Positions 34,901-44,321 of a stretch of DNA of 64,000 nucleotides are shown here, piece after piece. This DNA comes from JALNZU01 sp964463695. Its GTDB lineage: Bacteria > Bacteroidota > Bacteroidia > Bacteroidales > F082. How positions within the stretch are numbered: position 1 is the stretch's first letter; every line of letters begins with the position of its first letter. The notes below the pieces were generated by a model, which saw only the letters and a program-made list of their open reading frames with translations, searched no databases and was not told the DNA's origin. The stretch covers positions 1 to 64,000 of the forward strand of contig CAYXCZ010000016.1 in NCBI GenBank assembly GCA_964463695.1, in the 5' to 3' direction. The position numbers and the translations under genes were made by a program.

Positions 34901-35896
34901 ATGGAAATCGTACTCAGTGGCATCAGACCAACAGGAAATCTGCACCTTGGAAATTATTTCGGTGCTGTTAAGAATTTTGTAAGAATGCAGGAAGAAAATC
35001 AGTGTTTCTTCTTTATTGCTGACTATCACTCACTTACAACTCATCCTACACCTGCTGATTTGCATGGTAATGTTAAGCAGGTGCTCGTGGAATATCTGGC
35101 AGCAGGCCTCGACCCTGACAAATCGACCTTATATGTTCAGAGTGATGTGCCTGAAATTGCTGAATTGTATCTGTTTCTCAACATGAACGCCTACCTTGGT
35201 GAACTTGAACGTGTTACAACATTCAAGGAGAAAGCCCGCAAGCAACCCGATAATGTCAACGCAGGTTTGCTCACCTATCCCGGGCTGATGGCAGCTGATA
35301 TTCTTATTCACCGGTCGCACAAAGTACCGGTAGGAAAGGATCAGGAACAACACCTTGAAATGACACGTACCTTTGCACGTCGTTTCAATCGAATGTATAA
35401 TGTTGAGTATTTCCCTATTCCTCAGGCGTATAATTTTGGCGAGGAACTTATAAAAATTCCCGGCCTGGATGGTAGTGGTAAAATGGGGAAATCGGAAGGA
35501 GAAGGCAATGCAATTTTTCTGGTGGATGATGAAAAAACCATCCGTAAGAAAGTGATGAAAGCAATGACTGATGCAGGCCCTACAGAACCCAATCAGCAAA
35601 AGCCTGATATTATTGAAAACCTCTTTAGCTTGTTGAAAGTTGTTTCAACGCCCGAAACGGTGCAGTATTTCGATGATCAGTACAACCAATGTAATATACG
35701 TTATGGTGACCTGAAAAAACAATTAGCTGAAGATATGGTTGTTTTTACAGCCCCTATCCGTGAGCGGATTCTTGAATTATATGCCAATGAGGCTTTTTTA
35801 AGTAAAGTGGCAAAAAATGGTGCTGAAAAAGCCCGTGAAAGTGCCGGAAAAACCATTCGTGAAGTTCGGGAAATCATCGGCTTCCGTCATTTTTAA
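34901..35896 (+). CDS. trpS: tryptophanyl-tRNA synthetase
   Basis: The 331-residue class I synthetase charges tRNA-Trp. The HIGH motif is PTGNLHLGNYFG at the N-terminus, and the KMSKS loop appears as GKMGKSEG near residue 200. Length and the order of motifs match bacterial TrpRS. The gene starts within 5 bp of a TAnnTTTG box and is followed 9 bp later by a small membrane protein. Confidence 0.96.
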   Translation: MEIVLSGIRPTGNLHLGNYFGAVKNFVRMQEENQCFFFIADYHSLTTHPTPADLHGNVKQVLVEYLAAGLDPDKSTLYVQSDVPEIAELYLFLNMNAYLGELERVTTFKEKARKQPDNVNAGLLTYPGLMAADILIHRSHKVPVGKDQEQHLEMTRTFARRFNRMYNVEYFPIPQAYNFGEELIKIPGLDGSGKMGKSEGEGNAIFLVDDEKTIRKKVMKAMTDAGPTEPNQQKPDIIENLFSLLKVVSTPETVQYFDDQYNQCNIRYGDLKKQLAEDMVVFTAPIRERILELYANEAFLSKVAKNGAEKARESAGKTIREVREIIGFRHF

Positions 35897-35905
35897 CCCA
35901 AAAGT

Positions 35906-36316
35906 ATGAGTAGCAGTATTTTCAAAAGAAACCTTCAGAAAATCGTAACATTATTGCTTTGGTTTGCAGCAGTAATGTATTTGTTTTCAGTGGTTTATCC
36001 TTATATTATCGATCCGGGTTTTGAAAGCACATTCGGCATCTGGATAGTTCGCTGGGGACTTATCATTGGCGTCTCGGTGTTTTCATTAGGTGTATTCATC
36101 CTTCGACGCTCCGATTTTCTTCTGTATGGCTATTTTCTCGTTTTTATTGCTGCACTCTTTCAGCTTTTTATAACTTTGATAAGTAATGAAGCACTGCCGG
36201 GCATTTTCATTCATTTGTATGTAATTGCTACAGCTATTTATTTTTTCACCAAGGATATTCTTAGTACACAAGGCCATCAATATCATCGAAGCAAAAAAGA
36301 AAATAAACTGAATTAA
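35906..36316 (+). CDS. small integral membrane protein, family unknown
   Basis: The 136-residue protein has four predicted membrane helices (about 12-32, 45-68, 75-92 and 95-116) and a basic C-terminal tail. I recognise no family or active-site motif. Its start is 9 bp after trpS and its stop 2 bp before hflX, so it lies in an operon with both. Nothing in the sequence tells its role. Confidence 0.75.
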   Translation: MSSSIFKRNLQKIVTLLLWFAAVMYLFSVVYPYIIDPGFESTFGIWIVRWGLIIGVSVFSLGVFILRRSDFLLYGYFLVFIAALFQLFITLISNEALPGIFIHLYVIATAIYFFTKDILSTQGHQYHRSKKENKLN

Positions 36317-36318
36317 CC

Positions 36319-37512
36319 ATGCCAAAACATGTAGCAACAGGCGGAGAGCCTGAAAAAGCAGTCGTTGTTGGCTTGATAACACGTTTTCAGCCAAAAGATA
36401 AAGTTGAAGAATACCTCGCTGAACTTGAGTTTCTGCTTGAGACGGCAGGAGGTGTACCTGTTAAAAGGTTTATTCAAGGACTGGATATCCCAAACAGTAA
36501 AACCTATGTCGGGACAGGTAAATTAGAAGAAATCAAGCAGTATATTATTGCTGAAGATATAAAACTTGTCATTTTTGATGATGATCTGGGACCTTCTCAG
36601 TTGCGAAATATCGAAGGCGAGTTGCAATGTAAGATACTTGACCGCACCAACCTTATCCTGGATATATTTGCTAAAAGAGCACGTACCTCACACGCCAAGA
36701 CACAGGTTGAATTAGCTCAATATCAATATCTTCTTCCAAGATTAACCCGAATGTGGTCGCACCTTGAGCGACAGCGAGGTGGTATTGGGATGCGTGGACC
36801 AGGAGAAACAGAAATTGAAACCGACCGAAGGGTTATTCGTGATAAAATCAGTCTGCTGAAGGAACGGCTGAAAGATATTGATATGCAAACTTCGGTTCAG
36901 CGAAAAAACCGCGGCAAACTTATACGCGTAGCGCTCGTAGGTTACACAAACGTCGGAAAATCGACACTTATGAACCTGCTGAGCAAATCAGAAGTATTTG
37001 CCGAAAATAAACTTTTCGCTACTCTTGATACAACTGTGCGCAAAGTTGTAATAGAGAATCTTCCTTTTCTGCTATCCGATACTGTTGGTTTCATCCGTAA
37101 ACTTCCTCACGGACTGATCGAATCCTTCAAATCGACCCTTGATGAAGTGCGTGAGTCAGATATTTTGCTGCATGTGGTAGATATTTCTCATCCCGAATTT
37201 GAATCCCAGATTGAAACAGTAAACCAAACTTTGCAGGAAATAGGCGCTTCCGACAAGAAAACACTTATGGTCTTCAACAAAATTGATGCATATACCTTTG
37301 ATGTAAAAGAGGAAGATGACCTTTCTCCGCTTACCAAACGAAATGTAACACTGGAAGAATTACAAAACACCTGGATGGCTAAATCTGAGTCTACAAGTAT
37401 TTTTATAAGTGCACTAAATAAAGATAATTACCACGAATTAAGAGAGCTCTTATATAAAGAAATCAAAGACATGCATGCGATTCGCTATCCTTATGATAGT
37501 TTTCTTTATTAG
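36319..37512 (+). CDS. hflX: ribosome-associated GTPase HflX
   Basis: The 397-residue GTPase has the HflX N-terminal domain (with VGTGKLEEIKQYI and RTNLILDIFAKRA) and the glycine-rich RGGIGMRGPGETEIETDRR linker. The G domain follows: G1 GYTNVGKST, G3 DTVGFI and G4 NKID. HflX splits stalled or stressed 70S ribosomes. The fold and the linker motif are diagnostic. Confidence 0.95.
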   Translation: MPKHVATGGEPEKAVVVGLITRFQPKDKVEEYLAELEFLLETAGGVPVKRFIQGLDIPNSKTYVGTGKLEEIKQYIIAEDIKLVIFDDDLGPSQLRNIEGELQCKILDRTNLILDIFAKRARTSHAKTQVELAQYQYLLPRLTRMWSHLERQRGGIGMRGPGETEIETDRRVIRDKISLLKERLKDIDMQTSVQRKNRGKLIRVALVGYTNVGKSTLMNLLSKSEVFAENKLFATLDTTVRKVVIENLPFLLSDTVGFIRKLPHGLIESFKSTLDEVRESDILLHVVDISHPEFESQIETVNQTLQEIGASDKKTLMVFNKIDAYTFDVKEEDDLSPLTKRNVTLEELQNTWMAKSESTSIFISALNKDNYHELRELLYKEIKDMHAIRYPYDSFLY

Positions 37513-37609
37513 CCTTGCGTTATTTTAACGATTTTTTAAATCAAAGTAAAGGCAAATACCCGGTGTTTTAATCAGAACTTAGCTACTTTTGCTTTATACC
37601 TTTAGCGAA

Positions 37610-39235
37610 ATGAAAAGAATTCACTTATTAGGACTTAGCATACTTTCATCTATACTTTTAAGTCTGGCCTGGCCTGCCAATGGTTTTGCCCCTTTAATTT
37701 TTATTGCTCTTGTTCCCCTGCTTCTCCTTCAGGATGAAATGGGAGGAACATCTGTAAAGCCCCGCAAAAAAGGATTATTTGGACTTGTATATCTAAGTTT
37801 TGTCATCTGGAACATCCTCACAACCTGGTGGATATGGAATTCAACCGATATAGGCTCGATTGCAGCTATAGGACTGAACAGTTTGTTTATGACAACTGTT
37901 TTTTGGCTTTTTCACTGGACAAAAATCAAGTTATACGATAATTCAAAAGGTTTTTTTATACTCATTGTTTACTGGCTAACCTGGGAATGGTATCACCTCG
38001 ACTGGGATTTAAGCTGGCCCTGGCTCAACCTTGGGCATGTTTTTTCGAGCCGGCATACATGGATTCAATGGTATGAATACACGGGTGTTGCCGGAGGAAC
38101 TTTCTGGATTTTGGCGGTTAACATACTCATCTATCTGATGATTAAAAAGCTCTCAAAGCAATATCTGAAATCTGTTTCTTTTAAAAAAGATCTTGCTGTT
38201 GTGATGGCTACAATCATTCTTCCGATTGCTTTTTCCAAGATTATTTACAATGCCTATGAGTCAACAGGGGTAGAAGCTGAAGTAGTTGTTGTCCAACCTG
38301 ATTTCGATCCTTATACGGAACAATACGAAACCCCGCCTGCTGAAGTGGTAGAGCGTAATTTGAGCCTCGCATTGAGAGCCTTAACAAAGGAAACAGATTT
38401 TATTGTATCACCCGAATCAGCCATACAAGAAGAGATTTGGGAAGAATTCCTTGACCAGTCAATAGGACTGAAACAAGTAAAAGACTTTGTTGCAGCATAC
38501 CCGCATACGGCGGTCATTATTGGAGCAAGTACTTTTAGCAATGTACCAAAAGGCAAAGAAGATGATCATGCAGCCCGAAAGTTCAGAAAATCAAATGATT
38601 ATTACTTTGCATACAACACTGCTTTTTATATTGATACTCTTGATTTCTTCCGTTTTTATCATAAGTCCAAGCTTACGCCAGGAGTTGAAATGATGCCATC
38701 ATGGAGCTTTCTGAAGCCCCTTAAAGACTTTGCTATCAATTTAGGCGGAACAGTGGGCACCTTGAAGATGGATGACGAACGTAAGGTTTTCGTACACAAA
38801 GACAGCATTTTCAGGGTAGCTCCCGTAATCTGCTACGAATCTGTTTATGGAGAATTTGTTACGCGCTACGTACGAAATGGAGCTAACTTAATTTTCATTA
38901 TCACCAACGATGGATGGTGGGGCAATTCGCCTGGTCACCGGCAGCATTTTGAATTTGCCAAATTAAGAGCTATCGAAACACGACGCAGCATTGCACGCTC
39001 AGCAAACACTGGAATTTCAGCATTTATCGACCAAAAAGGCGACGTTTATCAGGCAACACCCTATTGGGAAGAGGCGGTAATCAGGCAAAAAATAAGCACC
39101 AACGAGAAACTCACTTTTTATGTAGTTTATGGTGATTATCTGGCACGCATTTCACTGTTTATCAGTGCTATTTTATTAATTACTGCCATAGCCAGAAAAT
39201 TTCTGCCTAAACATAAAAAACAAAGGGTTGCTTAA
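37610..39235 (+). CDS. lnt: apolipoprotein N-acyltransferase
   Basis: I chose the ATG at 37610 (MKRIHLLGLSILSS) over an upstream TTG. The 541-residue protein has several N-terminal membrane helices followed by a nitrilase-fold domain. The catalytic triad is visible: Glu in SPESAIQEE, Lys in HKSKLTPGVE and Cys in APVICYESVYGE. Lnt adds the third acyl chain to lipoproteins. The many lipoproteins encoded nearby, including GldD and the candidate tether, are possible clients. The stop overlaps the dus start by one base (TAATG). Confidence 0.93.
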   Translation: MKRIHLLGLSILSSILLSLAWPANGFAPLIFIALVPLLLLQDEMGGTSVKPRKKGLFGLVYLSFVIWNILTTWWIWNSTDIGSIAAIGLNSLFMTTVFWLFHWTKIKLYDNSKGFFILIVYWLTWEWYHLDWDLSWPWLNLGHVFSSRHTWIQWYEYTGVAGGTFWILAVNILIYLMIKKLSKQYLKSVSFKKDLAVVMATIILPIAFSKIIYNAYESTGVEAEVVVVQPDFDPYTEQYETPPAEVVERNLSLALRALTKETDFIVSPESAIQEEIWEEFLDQSIGLKQVKDFVAAYPHTAVIIGASTFSNVPKGKEDDHAARKFRKSNDYYFAYNTAFYIDTLDFFRFYHKSKLTPGVEMMPSWSFLKPLKDFAINLGGTVGTLKMDDERKVFVHKDSIFRVAPVICYESVYGEFVTRYVRNGANLIFIITNDGWWGNSPGHRQHFEFAKLRAIETRRSIARSANTGISAFIDQKGDVYQATPYWEEAVIRQKISTNEKLTFYVVYGDYLARISLFISAILLITAIARKFLPKHKKQRVA

Positions 39236-40278
39236 TGCTTTTCAAACAACATTCGGTGGAAATCCAATTTGGTCCTTTTCAAGGCATTACGGATGTACAT
39301 TACAGAAACGTTTTCCAGAGCTATTTTACGGGCATTGATAAATTTTTCACGCCATTTTTTTCAGGAATTCACAAAGAAAATAGTAAAAATCTGAAAACCG
39401 ATGAGATAAACCCCCTCTTTAATGATATCAATCAATTGATACCCCAGCTGCTGAGTAATGATTCAGCTGAGATTTTACGTTTTGCCGAACAATGCAAAAC
39501 TATGGGTTACAACGAAGTGAATTTGAATATGGGTTGTCCGTATCCGCAGGTTGCACTCAAGAAAAGAGGATCAGGACTGATGCCATATACCGAAATGGTT
39601 GCTAAAATTATGAATGAACTGAAAGGGAATTTACCGCTCGCTTTCAGCATCAAATGCAGGCTTGGATATCACAATTCTACTGAATTGGATGAGCTTCTTC
39701 CTTATTTCAATAGTGTCGGTTTAAAGGAACTGATCGTTCATGCCAGATTAGGAAAACAGATGTATGGAGGCGTTCCCGATCAGGATAAATTTGCTGCCAT
39801 AATCCCTTTGTCTGATTCACCGGTTGTATACAATGGTGATGTTTTCACTGTCGATCAGTTTAAAGCATATCAGCAAAAGTTTCCTGAAATCACCAAATGG
39901 ATGTTGGGCCGTGGAATCCTTTCAGATCCTTTTCTTGCATCGGACATTAAAGGAACAACTGCTGAAAACGATATGAAAGACAGAAAAGAAATTGTATATC
40001 AATTCATTACTTCACTTTATCTGAAACGCAGAAAAGTGAAAGCAGATAATCCAGCCATACTGGGACGCATGAAAGAATTATGGTCGTACCTTCACTGGTC
40101 GTTCGATGACCCAGCCACTGCATGGAGAATGATAAGGAAAGCAGGTAATTTTGAAGATTATGAAGAAACAGTTGCCTATATCATTAAGCATCAACAATGG
40201 GTTGGCTCGGGATTTATCCGTTCGGCAAGTAGTAAAAACGATTATGATGAAACTTTTTACCAGCATGCTATTGAATAA
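39235..40278 (+). CDS. dus: tRNA-dihydrouridine synthase
   Basis: The 347-residue FMN enzyme has the Dus TIM-barrel signature: FGPFQGITDVHYR at the N-terminus and NMGCPYPQVALKKRGSGLM with the catalytic Cys. The phosphate-binding VVYNGDVFT and GRGILSDPF segments follow. It reduces uridine in the tRNA D-loop to dihydrouridine. Which of the Dus subtypes (A, B or C) it corresponds to cannot be told from motifs alone. It is translationally coupled to lnt. Confidence 0.92.
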   Translation: MLFKQHSVEIQFGPFQGITDVHYRNVFQSYFTGIDKFFTPFFSGIHKENSKNLKTDEINPLFNDINQLIPQLLSNDSAEILRFAEQCKTMGYNEVNLNMGCPYPQVALKKRGSGLMPYTEMVAKIMNELKGNLPLAFSIKCRLGYHNSTELDELLPYFNSVGLKELIVHARLGKQMYGGVPDQDKFAAIIPLSDSPVVYNGDVFTVDQFKAYQQKFPEITKWMLGRGILSDPFLASDIKGTTAENDMKDRKEIVYQFITSLYLKRRKVKADNPAILGRMKELWSYLHWSFDDPATAWRMIRKAGNFEDYEETVAYIIKHQQWVGSGFIRSASSKNDYDETFYQHAIE

Positions 40279-40353
40279 CAGGCGCTGTTATTAAGCTTAA
40301 AACTCATTGTTTTCAAAAATATGCACAACTCATTATTGAATCATCTAATTAAC

Positions 40354-40361
40354 TACATTTG
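40354..40361 (+). promoter_or_regulatory. -7 box TACATTTG for the NtrB-type kinase gene
   Basis: TACATTTG matches TAnnTTTG and lies 23 bp before the kinase ATG (40384). The two-component operon therefore appears to be transcribed by the housekeeping sigma factor. Confidence 0.6.
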
Positions 40362-40383
40362 CATCAACTGTTTAGCATAAATA

Positions 40384-41886
40384 ATGATGCGCTTCCCAAA
40401 ATTCAAATTTCATCTGAGTTACCAGATGATAGTCTGGTCACTCGTCAGCATAGCCATCCTTTTGGCAGCAGGATACCTGATCATATCGTATATCTACCGG
40501 CTTCAGGAAAACACGCGGCTATTGATAACTGAAAACGTGATCAGCACCCGAAATGCTCAGGAATTGCGTTTTGCCCTGTATCGGGTTCGTGCTGCCTCGC
40601 TCACAATTTTATTTGACAAGAATGATGAGCAACTGCAAATAGTTCAAAATGAGCAAAAAATATTTTTAGGTTTGCTGGATAAGGCAGGATTCTCCGCCGT
40701 AAAAGAAGAAGAAAAAAAACTCATACAACAGATCGCAGCGCTGTTTTCCAACTATGAACAAACCTTGCGTAATGCCCATGAGATGCATCGGCAAGGTAAA
40801 TTAAGCCAGCCCAATGCCTTGATTGTTTTAGCTAGTCAAGACCTTATCAAAACCATTGAAGAAAAAACTATCACACTTATACTACTCAAAGAACAGACAC
40901 ATGCTGAATTAGAAAATAGCATTCAAATCAACGATAACATTATCACAGTCTCTATTTATTCTTTAGGTATCAGCGGTATCATCATGGGTTTGATTTTGGG
41001 ATGGCTCATAGCGCGTATCATTCTCAATCCAATCTACAAACTTGTATTAAAAGTGAGGGATGCAGCCGGAAGCGAGGTTGTGGAACATATTCGTATGACC
41101 CCCGGAAAAGAACTTGAGGAATTGGATTTGCATATCAATAGGTTAATAGGCCGTATAAGCAAAGCCAATGAAGATTTGCGACAGAACAGAGAATTGCTCG
41201 AGCGATCAGCCAAATTTGCCGCCATCGGGAGAATAGCGCCTGCGTTAGCACATGAAATAAGGAATCCTCTCACCTCTATTAAGATGCTTATACATAGCTT
41301 GTTGAACGAACTTCAAGCTAATCAGGAACAAAAAGATGATCTCGAAATCATGCTACATGAGATCAGTCGTATGGAGGACTTCTTACAAAACTTCCTGAAA
41401 TATGCACGACCGGCAAAGCCTCAGCTTCAGCTTGTTCATCCGGATGAGTGCACCAAGCCGGTTTTGCAACTTATGCAGGCACGTTTCAAACAAAGTAAAA
41501 TAGAAATCGAAACCAGCATTGATAATAATGAAATCAGCCTGCGTGTTGATCCAAATATGATCAAACAAATTCTTATCAATCTTCTGAACAACGCCATCGA
41601 TGTGATGCCTAAAGGAGGTAAAATTTCTATCATTACCAACCAGCAGATTGTAGACCCTGAAGCACGAAAAATGCTTGTTATTTCAGTTATCGACTCAGGG
41701 ACTGGTATTCCGGATGAAATTCGGGACACACTTTTTGATCCCTTTGTAAGAGCAAAAGAGCAGGGCATTGGTTTAGGATTATCTATTTCACAACGCATTG
41801 CTGACCTGCATCATGGATTCATAAAAGCTTCTAATAATTCGAAAAAAGGAGCCGTTTTCTCCTTATACCTTCCTCTAGCAAATTGA
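40384..41886 (+). CDS. NtrB-type membrane sensor histidine kinase
   Basis: The 500-residue kinase has two membrane helices (about 16-37 and 188-211) that flank a helical periplasmic sensor region of 150 residues. A HAMP-like linker (about 212-262) follows. The phosphoacceptor helix ALAHEIRNPLTSIKM contains His290, and the HATPase domain has NLLNNAIDVMPKGG and DSGTGI. The H-box with EIRNPLTSI is the HisKA form that partners NtrC-type regulators. The regulator gene starts 8 bp downstream, so the pair is cognate. The stimulus is not known; an envelope signal is plausible. Confidence 0.93.
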   Translation: MMRFPKFKFHLSYQMIVWSLVSIAILLAAGYLIISYIYRLQENTRLLITENVISTRNAQELRFALYRVRAASLTILFDKNDEQLQIVQNEQKIFLGLLDKAGFSAVKEEEKKLIQQIAALFSNYEQTLRNAHEMHRQGKLSQPNALIVLASQDLIKTIEEKTITLILLKEQTHAELENSIQINDNIITVSIYSLGISGIIMGLILGWLIARIILNPIYKLVLKVRDAAGSEVVEHIRMTPGKELEELDLHINRLIGRISKANEDLRQNRELLERSAKFAAIGRIAPALAHEIRNPLTSIKMLIHSLLNELQANQEQKDDLEIMLHEISRMEDFLQNFLKYARPAKPQLQLVHPDECTKPVLQLMQARFKQSKIEIETSIDNNEISLRVDPNMIKQILINLLNNAIDVMPKGGKISIITNQQIVDPEARKMLVISVIDSGTGIPDEIRDTLFDPFVRAKEQGIGLGLSISQRIADLHHGFIKASNNSKKGAVFSLYLPLAN

Positions 41887-41894
41887 TTTAAAAG

Positions 41895-43307
41895 ATGAAA
41901 AAAATTCTGATTGTCGACGACGAGGACAATGTAAGGTATTCGTTCAAAAAGTTTTTCCGTGATCCTGAAACGATCATATCTGAGGCCAACTCAGGTATGG
42001 AAGCAATAAATATTCTTAAAAAAGAGTCCTTTGATTTAGTGCTAATGGATATCGAAATGCCCGGTATCAGTGGGTTAGACGCTATTCAAAGGGTAAAGGC
42101 AATGCATCCAAACCTTCCTGTTATTATCATGACAGCTTTTGGAACAACAGAAAGAGTCATTGCTGCGATGAAATATGGAGCATTCGAATATATTGAAAAA
42201 CCTTTTGACATCGAACGACTTAAGAATCTTGTTAAGGAAGCTCTTGAAATTAAGCAAATTACCGATGTAGAACCTTTATTGCCAGATCATAAAACACAGG
42301 CAGCTGCCGGTGATATTGTTGGAACGAGCGCAGCAATAAAGGAAGTTTTTAAAATGATTGGAAGGGTAGCAGCAGCCGACGTGAGTGTACTGATAAGTGG
42401 TGAAAGTGGCACAGGAAAGGAACTGGTTGCTCGGGCCATTCACCGCTACAGCGACCGTTCCAACAAAGCATTTATTGCAATCAATTGTGCTGCCATTCCT
42501 GATAACCTGCTTGAAAGTGAGCTGTTTGGATATGAAAAGGGAGCTTTTACTGATGCCAGTCAACCTAAACCTGGCAAGTTTGAACAAGCCGACGGAGGAA
42601 CTTTATTCATGGATGAAGTTGCAGATATGAGTCTCACACTTCAGGCCAAACTGTTACGTGTTTTACAAGAGGGAACTTTCGAACGTTTAGGCTCAAACAA
42701 AACTGTTACAACAAATGTAAGAATCGTCTCGGCTTCCAATAAAAATCTTGACCACGCAATAACTGATGGGCGCTTTCGTGAGGACCTTTATTACCGGCTA
42801 AAAGTTGTCACAATCACCATACCTCCACTACGCATGCGAAGGGAAGATATTCCATTGCTGGCAAATCACTTTCTTTTGCGCTTCACACACGAAATGAAGC
42901 GACCTGTAACAACCCTTCCTTCCGAAAGTATTGACTTATTGCTAAAGCATAGTTGGCCAGGAAATGTAAGGCAATTGGAAAATCTGATGAAGCGAACAAT
43001 ACTCATGAGCAAAAATAATGTCATCACCCCTGACCTGCTTCAAGAGGAACTTTCGCTTGATTTAAAGAACACAGCCACCATTGCACCTCCTGCAAAAACC
43101 GTTATCCCTGAAAATCTGGATGCCTTTGATGGACATTTGTATAAATATGTAATAGAACAAACCGAGAAAGAATTACTTCTAAAAACGATCGCTCATACTA
43201 AAGGCAATCAGGCAAAGGCCTCACGAATGTTGGGCATATCCCGCGCGATGCTTTATGAGCGGATGGAAAAATTCAATATCAACCATCAGGATTTAAATGA
43301 CAATTAG
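41895..43307 (+). CDS. NtrC-family sigma-54 activator (response regulator)
   Basis: The 470-residue protein has a receiver domain with the phosphoacceptor Asp52 (LVLMDIEMPG). The AAA+ domain has Walker A GESGTGKE (169-176), the loop GAFTDA (216-221) in place of the usual GAFTGA, and Walker B GGTLFMDE (234-241). A C-terminal Fis-type helix-turn-helix follows (NQAKASRMLGISRAMLYERM). It should act with RpoN, encoded at 14676-16163. Its likely DNA sites, two dyads, and a sigma-54 promoter lie just beyond its stop codon. Confidence 0.95.
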   Translation: MKKILIVDDEDNVRYSFKKFFRDPETIISEANSGMEAINILKKESFDLVLMDIEMPGISGLDAIQRVKAMHPNLPVIIMTAFGTTERVIAAMKYGAFEYIEKPFDIERLKNLVKEALEIKQITDVEPLLPDHKTQAAAGDIVGTSAAIKEVFKMIGRVAAADVSVLISGESGTGKELVARAIHRYSDRSNKAFIAINCAAIPDNLLESELFGYEKGAFTDASQPKPGKFEQADGGTLFMDEVADMSLTLQAKLLRVLQEGTFERLGSNKTVTTNVRIVSASNKNLDHAITDGRFREDLYYRLKVVTITIPPLRMRREDIPLLANHFLLRFTHEMKRPVTTLPSESIDLLLKHSWPGNVRQLENLMKRTILMSKNNVITPDLLQEELSLDLKNTATIAPPAKTVIPENLDAFDGHLYKYVIEQTEKELLLKTIAHTKGNQAKASRMLGISRAMLYERMEKFNINHQDLNDN

Positions 43308-43344
43308 TGTATGAAAATCATACACCCTGTATGAAAAGCATGCA
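43308..43344. promoter_or_regulatory. two tandem dyad sites, candidate activator-binding sites (UAS)
   Basis: TGTATGA-AAA-TCATACA (43308-43324) is a perfect 7+3+7 dyad. TGTATGA-AAA-GCATGCA (43328-43344) is a second, imperfect copy. Their centres are 20 bp apart, close to two helical turns. They lie about 105-125 bp upstream of the sigma-54 promoter, the usual distance for an NtrC-type enhancer. They begin immediately after the activator gene's stop codon. Confidence 0.75.
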
Positions 43345-43429
43345 ATAAAGCTTGGATTGAACTCAAATTCAAGACATAAAAATTGTCACACAATTTCTAT
43401 TTTACTGATTTACTGTATTTTACAAACTT

Positions 43430-43445
43430 TGGCATGCCGATTGTA
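43430..43445 (+). promoter_or_regulatory. predicted sigma-54 promoter
   Basis: TGGCATGCCGATTGTA fits the -24/-12 consensus TGGCAYRNNNNTTGCW at all but one fixed position (TTGT for TTGC), with correct spacing. Transcription would start about 43455-43457, leaving a leader of about 38 nt before the lipoprotein ATG. Confidence 0.75.
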
Positions 43446-43493
43446 TATTAAGGCCACGATAAACACTATTAATTAACAAATAAATTTATTATC

Positions 43494-44096
43494 ATGAGAA
43501 ATCTCTTAAAAACCGTTTTTGCATTTGCAATCGCCGGCGTACTTTTCACAAGTTGCGCTAAAGCTCCTGAAGTAGAAATCACCAACGCTAAAGCCGCTAT
43601 CGAAGCAGTTAAAGCTGTTGAAGCAGAACGTTATGTACCTGCTGAATTCAAAGCATTACAGGATTCATTAAATGTTGCTTTATTAGAAGTTGAAAACCAG
43701 AATGCTAAATTCGCTCTTTTCAGAAGCTACAAAAAAGCAACTGCTACTTTAGCTAGCGTAAACACTTTATCAGAACAAGTTAAAGTTAATGCAGCTACTC
43801 GCAAGGAAGAAGTAAAAAATCAAGCACAACAGTCTTTAGCTGAAGTAACTACCTTAGTTGCTGAAGTAAAAGAATTATTAGCTGCTGCACCCAAAGGAAA
43901 AGAAGGCAAGGAAGCTCTCGAAGCCATTCAGGGGGATGTGGTTTTAGTTGAGTCATTCCTTGCCGAAGTTTCCACACTTATCAACAATGGTGATTATCTT
44001 ACCGCTGTTGACAAGGTGAAAGCTGCTGGCGAAAAAGCTGCTTCATTGAAAACTGAACTTGAAGAAGCTATTGCTAAGAAAAAAGGCCGCAAGTAA
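43494..44096 (+). CDS. helical lipoprotein, candidate Braun-lipoprotein counterpart
   Basis: The 200-residue protein has a lipoprotein signal (GVLFTSC, Cys21). The mature part of about 180 residues is rich in Ala, Glu, Lys and Leu with heptad-like spacing, so it should be helical; it resembles DUF4398 proteins. The chain ends KKKGRK, and a C-terminal Arg-Lys is also how E. coli Lpp ends, where L,D-transpeptidases join the terminal Lys to peptidoglycan. Residues about 47-79 share an ungapped pattern with the L,D-transpeptidase encoded next. A sigma-54 promoter precedes it and a terminator follows. The tether role is inference. Confidence 0.8.
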   Translation: MRNLLKTVFAFAIAGVLFTSCAKAPEVEITNAKAAIEAVKAVEAERYVPAEFKALQDSLNVALLEVENQNAKFALFRSYKKATATLASVNTLSEQVKVNAATRKEEVKNQAQQSLAEVTTLVAEVKELLAAAPKGKEGKEALEAIQGDVVLVESFLAEVSTLINNGDYLTAVDKVKAAGEKAASLKTELEEAIAKKKGRK

Positions 44097-44149
44097 GATC
44101 AAACTTACCGCTCAGTGCATATTAATCACTGTCCGTAATTAACTTACTC

Positions 44150-44185
44150 AAAACCCCGGAAGGTGCATCCTGCCGGGGTTTTGCA
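44150..44185 (+). terminator. rho-independent terminator after the helical lipoprotein gene
   Basis: A 10-bp stem AAAACCCCGG/CCGGGGTTTT (arms 44150-44159 and 44173-44182) ends in TTTT. It separates the lipoprotein transcript from the transpeptidase genes, so the short lipoprotein mRNA may be made in excess. Confidence 0.9.
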
Positions 44186-44236
44186 TTGTAATTTGAGTAT
44201 ATTATTAACAGTATCTTTTCATTGCAAAATTTGAAT

Positions 44237-44244
44237 TAATTTTG
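44237..44244 (+). promoter_or_regulatory. -7 box TAATTTTG before the first L,D-transpeptidase
   Basis: TAATTTTG matches TAnnTTTG. Transcription from it would start near 44250, so the GTG there is unlikely to be the start codon and the ATG at 44322 is preferred. Confidence 0.6.
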
Positions 44245-44321
44245 CATCCGTGAAAATAAAAGTTAACAATTTAAAAAGCTATCCAACAACTCATTACGGT
44301 AAAACAACCGCCCGAACGCCC

